A DNA stretch of 20,197 nt, taken from NCBI GenBank assembly GCA_958443265.1, contig CAUCKA010000022.1, forward strand, positions 1-20,197. The letters are read 5' to 3'. The notes beneath the pieces are model-generated. The model searched no databases, was not told the origin of the DNA, and was given only the letters and a program-made list of their open reading frames with translations. Positions 15,509-20,197 of this stretch are shown here, piece by piece (the first letter of the stretch is position 1; each line of letters begins with the position of its first letter). This DNA comes from an uncultured Collinsella sp. Its GTDB lineage: Bacteria; Actinomycetota; Coriobacteriia; Coriobacteriales; Coriobacteriaceae. A program made the position numbers and the translations under genes.

Positions 15509-16441
15509 TTACGACCCCAATATTTCCTTAGGAAACACACTCGATAAATCGTTAACACCCATAGCGAAAAGCACCTTTGCGCTGGCATCGTTGCTGAGCT
15601 CGTCGCTCAACTTAAGTGCATCAAGCAGTATATTTCGTCGTAACATCTTATAGTCATCCTCAGTCAGCACTAGCTCAAGATCGCTTAAAACCCCTACTAG
15701 ATTAACATCGCGAGACGGAGACACCCTCGCGCAGAACAGACGCTCGTCATGCGCGCAGATGTTTCGAAAATCTTTGATGTGATCGTATGCGAGCCTTAGC
15801 CTTCGGGGGCTGATGCGCTTATCGACTTCATGCGTCTCGGAATAGAGATCGGAAAACGACTTGGCAATGGAATTTCTCATGCTTTCTGGCTGAAACTCGT
15901 AGAACTTGAATGCCTGACCAAGCATCAAATAATTCATAAGAATCCATACCGGCGTATTGTCATGATTATTTTCATAATGACGAATGTAGTCCCTTTTATA
16001 ATCACTATTCCATTTTTTAGACCTACATAGCACCTTCTCGAAATCACCGATAAGCGTGTCGATCTTTTTTCGATAGCCGGCATCAGCACGATAGGAATCT
16101 CTATCAAGGTATGCTTCTGGGTTATCTTTATGAGCCATGGCAAACCGATAAGAGCAGACGGTCTTAAGAACTGCTTCCGCCTTGTTAAAGTGCTCAAACA
16201 TGAGCAAACGCAATGAACGGTCAAATTCGAATAAACGATATATATCAGAAAACTTCGTACCTTTCACGAATAGCTCGTGACAAGAATCTCCACGCTGGTC
16301 GAGAAATAAATCCTTGTAGCCGTTAATAACCGGATAGTATCCCTCGCGCTCCAAAACTAAACGAGTATTGTTATCGCATTCGAGTCCACGGCCTTCAAGA
16401 ATAGCAATCTGCTCATCAATAGATTTAAATGGTTTATCCAT
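15509..16441 (-). CDS. Abi_2 (AbiD/AbiF-type) HEPN abortive-infection protein
   Basis: 310 residues. The Abi_2 family pattern is clear: KSIDEQIAILEGRGL (6-20), YYPVINGYKDLF (35-46), GTKFSDIYRLFEFDRSLR (61-78), the WILMNYLMLGQAFKFYEF block (166-183), and DFRNICAHDERLF (224-236). The last contains an R-x4-H HEPN ribonuclease motif (Arg226, His231). A second R-x4-H, RFAMAH (Arg99, His104), lies in the earlier helix. The family aborts phage infection, most likely by RNA cleavage. AAGGGG precedes the ATG at 16439-16441. A promoter, a structured RNA segment and a terminator-like hairpin lie directly upstream, which fits reports that AbiF-type proteins pair with an adjacent RNA antitoxin. Confidence 0.88.
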   Translation of the reverse strand: MDKPFKSIDEQIAILEGRGLECDNNTRLVLEREGYYPVINGYKDLFLDQRGDSCHELFVKGTKFSDIYRLFEFDRSLRLLMFEHFNKAEAVLKTVCSYRFAMAHKDNPEAYLDRDSYRADAGYRKKIDTLIGDFEKVLCRSKKWNSDYKRDYIRHYENNHDNTPVWILMNYLMLGQAFKFYEFQPESMRNSIAKSFSDLYSETHEVDKRISPRRLRLAYDHIKDFRNICAHDERLFCARVSPSRDVNLVGVLSDLELVLTEDDYKMLRRNILLDALKLSDELSNDASAKVLFAMGVNDLSSVFPKEILGS

Positions 16442-16458
16442 TTGGACCCCTTAAACGC

Positions 16459-16522
16459 GAAAACCGCCTTTCGGCGGTTCCCACGGACCAAGCCGGACGT
16501 ACCGTCGCAAGGCCTCATCACA
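16459..16522 (-). ncRNA. Candidate structured small RNA or leader upstream of the Abi gene
   Basis: From the promoter at 16529-16557 transcription should begin near 16522. The RNA can form GACG-GUA-CGUC inside a GGCC/GGUC outer stem. It then forms a 10-bp hairpin with a GAAA tetraloop (arms 16473-16482 and 16459-16468, two G-U pairs). UUUU in the last stem bases and UUCGCGUUU after it give a weak terminator. The Abi Shine-Dalgarno starts about 5 bases further on. The RNA would be about 64 nt, or could be the Abi mRNA leader by readthrough. The true 5' end may be further upstream. Confidence 0.45.
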
Positions 16523-16528
16523 ACGACT

Positions 16529-16557
16529 ACTTTAAGGGAGAACTCGGGGCCCGTCAA
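16529..16557 (-). promoter_or_regulatory. Promoter for the small RNA and Abi gene
   Basis: Minus-strand -35 TTGACG (16552-16557) and -10 TAAAGT (16529-16534) are separated by exactly 17 bp. It is the only good pair found in the 336-bp gap between the Abi gene and the DUF4062 gene. Confidence 0.5.
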
Positions 16558-16596
16558 TCCGATATCACCAATCTGAGCGAGACCGACATACGCCAG

Positions 16597-16680
16597 CGCT
16601 GCGAGGTCGGCCGATAGCAAAAAATGGGCACCGAAATCGGCGCTATCAATCAGGCGCCACAGCAAAAGAGCACCGAAGTC
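16597..16680 (-). repeat. 42-bp imperfect tandem repeat in the Abi-DUF4062 gap
   Basis: Two 42-bp units start at 16680 and 16638 on the minus strand with gacttcggtgctc and gatttcggtgccc, both continuing into T-rich then tTGCT. The gap 16442-16777 otherwise holds the Abi promoter and RNA, plus a short GCTGC/GCAGC hairpin just after the DUF4062 stop. No gene is supported in it. Confidence 0.4.
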
Positions 16681-16777
16681 CACGTTAGCTCCGGTACTCA
16701 AACGCGTCATCGGCGGTGTCGCATCGCGATATTAAGCAATGCTCGAACAGGCAGCTGCTCAGGAAGGCAGCCTCCGT

Positions 16778-19441
16778 CTAGTCATTCGCAACATGCCAGC
16801 GAATAAACCAGTTGGAATCACTCGAGAGCTCACCAAGTAACTTCTGCTCGAGAGTAGCATCATCAAATTTCCCCTCCTTGCATAAGCGTACAAGCTTAAA
16901 TGCAACATTAGGGGAAACATCGTGTAACGATTGAAACGCCAAATCGCTAAAAGAGCCCGCTTCCCATCTACGATAGCCTGCAGCAATGCTTGCAAGCAAT
17001 ATTGCACGCACAGCAGAGTCCTCACTAAGCAAAATGCTCGAACAGATTGCAGAAACGACGTCACAGTACCGATCGCAGATAGAATTACAAACAATCAACT
17101 GCTCAAGCACTTCCAAATACGCACGCTGACCGGAGGCAGTAAGTGTTTCAAATTTTATGCCAAGCGTTAGGAACTCTATGTCCTTTGCAAGGCCAGCAAC
17201 CACTTTTAGGGCCAAACATCTTACAGACCATGCACACGAATCCATTGAAGCAGGATCTCTAAATTCCGGGGCTTTTGGCCACTCATCTGGAAGTTCAGAA
17301 ATCAAATCCGTCCAACCGTCTGGCAGAGCTTTTCCATCACGCACACAACAGCATGCAAACTTGTTTAATACGGTCATAGCCTCTCCTACAGAGCAAGGTA
17401 ATCCCTGATATGTCGGAAGCTCTTTAAGACAGTGTTCCAGAACGCGAGACAGGGATGCGCTAAATGACTCTGAAGAATCATCATCGAGCGACCGACATAG
17501 CAGAGAAGAAGGACGAACGGAAAATCCAGAGCGAAAATCAGAACGATTATTCGAATCGAATTGCGTACGCAATTCATTGATACAAGCCGTCTCCGTATTG
17601 CATGAAGGAGATTTGTTGTCAGAATAACAACCCTGCTCAACAGCGGAAAGGCGCTCCACTTGCTCCTCACTCAGAATAGAATAGCCGCAACGTTTCCCAA
17701 CACCTCCGAATACGCCAGCGGAGAAATTATATTTGAGCAGTTCGTCAGAATTCGATTTAAGGCTACGACCCAATTGATTAACGAGTTCATTATCAATTTT
17801 GTCTAAATCCATTCCGCCAACAACGTCCGAAACATCAGAAGCGTCGGTATATAAATGTTGGTCGACAATCTGGCAAAGTAAATTAACAAGTGACTTCTCA
17901 TCAACCCTCATCTTGATCATATCTATCGCTTTGATCCACTTTGATGCAGATTGTCGAAAATCATTTACAACGCTTAACGCACTCCAAGCATCGCGAATAG
18001 TATCATCCGAAAAATAAGGCGCGCATTCCTTAATGACGACGGCTCTCGTACTCGGACGATATGCCTGTACCGTCAAAGAAGTCAGACGCCACAGTTCCTC
18101 GGCACACGACGGAAGGTAGGACCTTAAACGATCGCTCTTGTAAGCAAACCTTTTCTCAAAGCCCTTAGCATCCCCCTGAAGAACAAGAAGCTTAATTCCC
18201 TCAAGCTCAAGTTTTGGCCAATTGTAGATAGAGGAGTAGTCGATAAGCGAATTGGCAAGCAGGCCGCGAGCATAGAGGGCGCTCGAAATGCTTCCGCACA
18301 ATAATGAACTAAATAACAAACATGATATATTCGACAGGACGGAAGCAAGGCTGGCATCATGTCGAATCGTCGTGTAAGGATTAATTGACATCGCCTCTCT
18401 CGAAGCGTTTAGGACAGCGGTTCCCACCTCCTCTTCAAACTTGAGTGCAAGGGGAATGTAAGATGGAGCGGAAAGCGCATCGATTTTTTTCTGAATTGTC
18501 AACTGAGTGCCAAATCCATATTCGGAAAGCATGCCAGCGACAGTCCTCTTGTCAATTAAACAATTACCATAAGCCCAACAATCTTTCGATTCTATTGAAT
18601 CACAAGCAAGCTGGAGTAATTCATAGCACCTGGAATAGCGGCCTTCAATAGAAGCGTCAAGAGCGTCAAGCCTTAGTGAAAGGGTGTCTCTGGGAATACC
18701 GCTGTCCTTCATAGTTTCCAGAATGACGGCCTTGAATGCACCGACCGAAAAAGGGGTGCCATATAGAAGCCAATTGACCGCTTTCTCGCCAAGAAAGAAG
18801 AGATAAGGATTGTCAGACTTTCTCTCAAGCCAATCAGCATGGTAGTTAAATTTTTTTGAAATCAAGGCAACCGAGGAACCAAAAGCATCGAGAACATCTT
18901 CAGGAATAGAGACAGGAGCAATATCAGTAAAAACCGCCGATCCACCATCTTCAATTTCAAATCGTCGATTGTGAAACAAATCGACCATCACGTTGTTAAG
19001 TTGGTCCATCAGATAAGGAACAAGACCTGAATCATTCGGCCGCCCTACATACGTACACGCATCCATTTCTCTGGCATAACGAAGCAGAGAATCGATTTCC
19101 GGCGACGTCCCAGACTCAAGCTTAACAAGCAAGAGTGGCTTTCTGAGCCTGATAGCATGATAAAGCTCTCTGCTAGTTCCTGGCCTCAACTCTGATCGTA
19201 TAATTCCAATTACTATATCGCTTTGCGCCAAGTGATTAAGATAATAAGAGGATGATGGCTCAATGCTCGCATGAAACTCGATGGCAAAGGGCTTAAAGAT
19301 ATCCGATTTCAGCAAAGCGCAATTAAGCTCGTTCCTCAGCTGCTGCCAGCTAAAATCGCCTTCATCGCGCATCGAAGAGCTAACAAACACCTCAATACGG
19401 TCACGATCAATAACCTCAGCGTCCATCTTGTTAGCACCCAT
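16778..19441 (-). CDS. DUF4062 (TIR-like) domain protein with a large helical body
   Basis: 887 residues from the chosen start. Residues about 15-115 fit DUF4062: IEVFVSSSMRDE (16-27), then AQSDIVIGIIRSEL (72-85) and TSRELYHAIRLRKPLLLVKLE (89-109), with Glu92 in the position usually kept. DUF4062 has a flavodoxin/TIR-like fold and occurs at the N-terminus of NLR-like and other defence proteins. The remaining 770 residues are mostly alpha-helical by composition and look like a solenoid; no Walker A or other NTPase motif and no membrane helix are seen. The frame is open to 19564, but the ATG at 19439-19441 has GGGAGG 5 bases upstream. It follows the HEPN gene by 150 bp. Specific function unknown; defence effector or sensor is an inference from domain and neighbours. 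Confidence 0.75.
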   Translation of the reverse strand: MGANKMDAEVIDRDRIEVFVSSSMRDEGDFSWQQLRNELNCALLKSDIFKPFAIEFHASIEPSSSYYLNHLAQSDIVIGIIRSELRPGTSRELYHAIRLRKPLLLVKLESGTSPEIDSLLRYAREMDACTYVGRPNDSGLVPYLMDQLNNVMVDLFHNRRFEIEDGGSAVFTDIAPVSIPEDVLDAFGSSVALISKKFNYHADWLERKSDNPYLFFLGEKAVNWLLYGTPFSVGAFKAVILETMKDSGIPRDTLSLRLDALDASIEGRYSRCYELLQLACDSIESKDCWAYGNCLIDKRTVAGMLSEYGFGTQLTIQKKIDALSAPSYIPLALKFEEEVGTAVLNASREAMSINPYTTIRHDASLASVLSNISCLLFSSLLCGSISSALYARGLLANSLIDYSSIYNWPKLELEGIKLLVLQGDAKGFEKRFAYKSDRLRSYLPSCAEELWRLTSLTVQAYRPSTRAVVIKECAPYFSDDTIRDAWSALSVVNDFRQSASKWIKAIDMIKMRVDEKSLVNLLCQIVDQHLYTDASDVSDVVGGMDLDKIDNELVNQLGRSLKSNSDELLKYNFSAGVFGGVGKRCGYSILSEEQVERLSAVEQGCYSDNKSPSCNTETACINELRTQFDSNNRSDFRSGFSVRPSSLLCRSLDDDSSESFSASLSRVLEHCLKELPTYQGLPCSVGEAMTVLNKFACCCVRDGKALPDGWTDLISELPDEWPKAPEFRDPASMDSCAWSVRCLALKVVAGLAKDIEFLTLGIKFETLTASGQRAYLEVLEQLIVCNSICDRYCDVVSAICSSILLSEDSAVRAILLASIAAGYRRWEAGSFSDLAFQSLHDVSPNVAFKLVRLCKEGKFDDATLEQKLLGELSSDSNWFIRWHVAND

Positions 19442-19591
19442 AGAACCTCCCAATCGAATAGACCCATAAAATATCAAGCGGCGCGGACCTATAGCGTTGG
19501 CAGCAAAACAATCGAAAGGTCTTGATGCGTAAGCACCTGGATCCGCCAACAACGACAGCCGCATTTCCTCATCGTATGACAGCCCAACACC

Positions 19592-20197
19592 CTAAATTTT
19601 TTCTTCGTGACAGTCGACGGATTTTAAAGTTTCAGCCAACTCGTTCAGCATAGTTGTAAGGCGAGCAATAATTCTTTTCGCATCTTCCCTATGGTCTTCG
19701 GTGACCACATCACCGTGAAGCTTATCGTATTTTGAACCCTTGCCGTGTGCCGCCCCCGCCGATCGGAGCTTCTGAAGGTCACGGAGGGGCTTGATGTCAG
19801 CCATGATGTTATTTGTGCCGAGATAGGCCTCCAACTTATTGAGACTCCCTTTTGAATCAGAACCCTTTAGAGAACTCTCATCGATGTAGTCGACAAAAGC
19901 TCTCGTGAGGGCCATAATCACGGCCTCAAATTCAGGCTCGCCATTACCAGATGGAATGTGGATTTGTTCAAGAATGCCTTCGTCTGCACGGTGGAAAGGC
20001 CTGAACAACGCCAAGCCAAACCGTTTCCTCCATGCCTTATCAAGCTCCATGCGCGCCCGCATAAGCATGGAAACAGGGCCTGACGGATCCTTAACCCACA
20101 TATTGAGCAAATCTGTCTTGAACACCTCATCAGAAATATGCTGGTCAACGGGCGACATCTCAAAAGAGAGGAAATGGGTGCGCTCGCTCTCGGGTAG
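19592..20197 (-). CDS. HEPN-motif protein, 5' end cut by window edge
   Basis: The frame has 201 sense codons and remains open to base 20197. An internal ATG at 20156-20158 has no Shine-Dalgarno, and the 13 codons before it read as natural protein (LPESERTHFLSFE), so the true start lies outside. The visible part is alpha-helical: PEFEAVIMALTRAFVDYIDE, then GSLNKLEAYLG, then KPLRDLQKLRSAGAAHGKGS. The last holds R-x5-H (Arg132 and His138, counted from the internal Met), a HEPN-type ribonuclease motif, and the C-terminus is a regular helix. The upstream gene of a likely two-gene unit with the DUF4062 protein. Could alternatively be a non-catalytic HEPN-like helical protein. Confidence 0.6.
   Translation of the reverse strand, partial: LPESERTHFLSFEMSPVDQHISDEVFKTDLLNMWVKDPSGPVSMLMRARMELDKAWRKRFGLALFRPFHRADEGILEQIHIPSGNGEPEFEAVIMALTRAFVDYIDESSLKGSDSKGSLNKLEAYLGTNNIMADIKPLRDLQKLRSAGAAHGKGSKYDKLHGDVVTEDHREDAKRIIARLTTMLNELAETLKSVDCHEEKI

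Noticed and set aside
16357..16710. 117-codon minus-strand frame over the Abi upstream region with a hydrophobic N-terminal half
   Set aside because: It overlaps the first 85 bases of the Abi gene, runs through the promoter and the terminator-like hairpin, and has no clear ribosome site. Treated as non-coding RNA region, though a short peptide cannot be fully excluded.
19442..19564. 41-codon N-terminal extension of the DUF4062 protein
   Set aside because: No ribosome site at 19564, while GGGAGG precedes the ATG at 19441, right before the DUF4062 domain.
13000..20197. CRISPR array, integrase or tRNA-borne attachment site in the accessory region
   Set aside because: No regularly spaced repeats, no recombinase-like frame and no tRNA were found on either strand.

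Overview
The window looks like chromosome from a high-GC Gram-positive of the class Coriobacteriia, most likely Collinsella or a close relative. This is inferred from the core gene order, GC-rich codon use in the core genes, an LPxTG wall-anchor motif and an IMP dehydrogenase of a particular subtype. No rRNA or tRNA is present to confirm it. Every gene except one small regulator is on the minus strand.

Positions 1-5,730 hold the classical translation/transcription operon, read right to left: rimP, nusA, infB, rbfA, nrnA. The genes are packed 1 bp apart, 11 bp apart or overlapping; only nusA-infB leaves about 90 bp. A good sigma-A-like promoter (5697-5725) and a terminator-like hairpin just before the rimP ribosome binding site suggest leader attenuation. 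Positions 5,813-10,224 hold two single-gene units, leuS and guaB, each followed by a long perfect or near-perfect hairpin.

Positions 10,300-13,000 are a regulatory/metabolic stretch. It has a ModE-like winged-helix protein (plus strand), a cystathionine gamma-synthase-family protein whose Schiff-base lysine is replaced, and a LacI-family regulator with a LacI-type operator in front of it. The ModE-like gene and the PLP-family gene converge on a 37-bp perfect inverted repeat that contains both stop codons.

From about 13,100 to the right edge most genes become AT-richer and are accessory: a defence or addiction island. Read on the minus strand it contains: (a) a HEPN-motif gene cut by the window edge, followed by an 887-residue protein with an N-terminal DUF4062 (TIR-like fold) domain and a long helical body; (b) an Abi_2/AbiF-type HEPN protein preceded by a promoter, a short structured RNA and a terminator-like hairpin, which is a candidate RNA-antitoxin arrangement; (c) a GC-rich LPxTG surface-protein gene broken by a one-base frameshift; (d) a three-gene toxin-antitoxin-chaperone operon (RelE/HigB-like toxin, Xre/HigA-like antitoxin with a C-terminal tail, SecB-like chaperone) with its own promoter, operator-like palindrome and terminator.

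The strongest candidates for something little described are the HEPN + DUF4062 pair and the AbiF + leader-RNA unit. All functional calls rest on sequence motifs read by eye; no database search was run.
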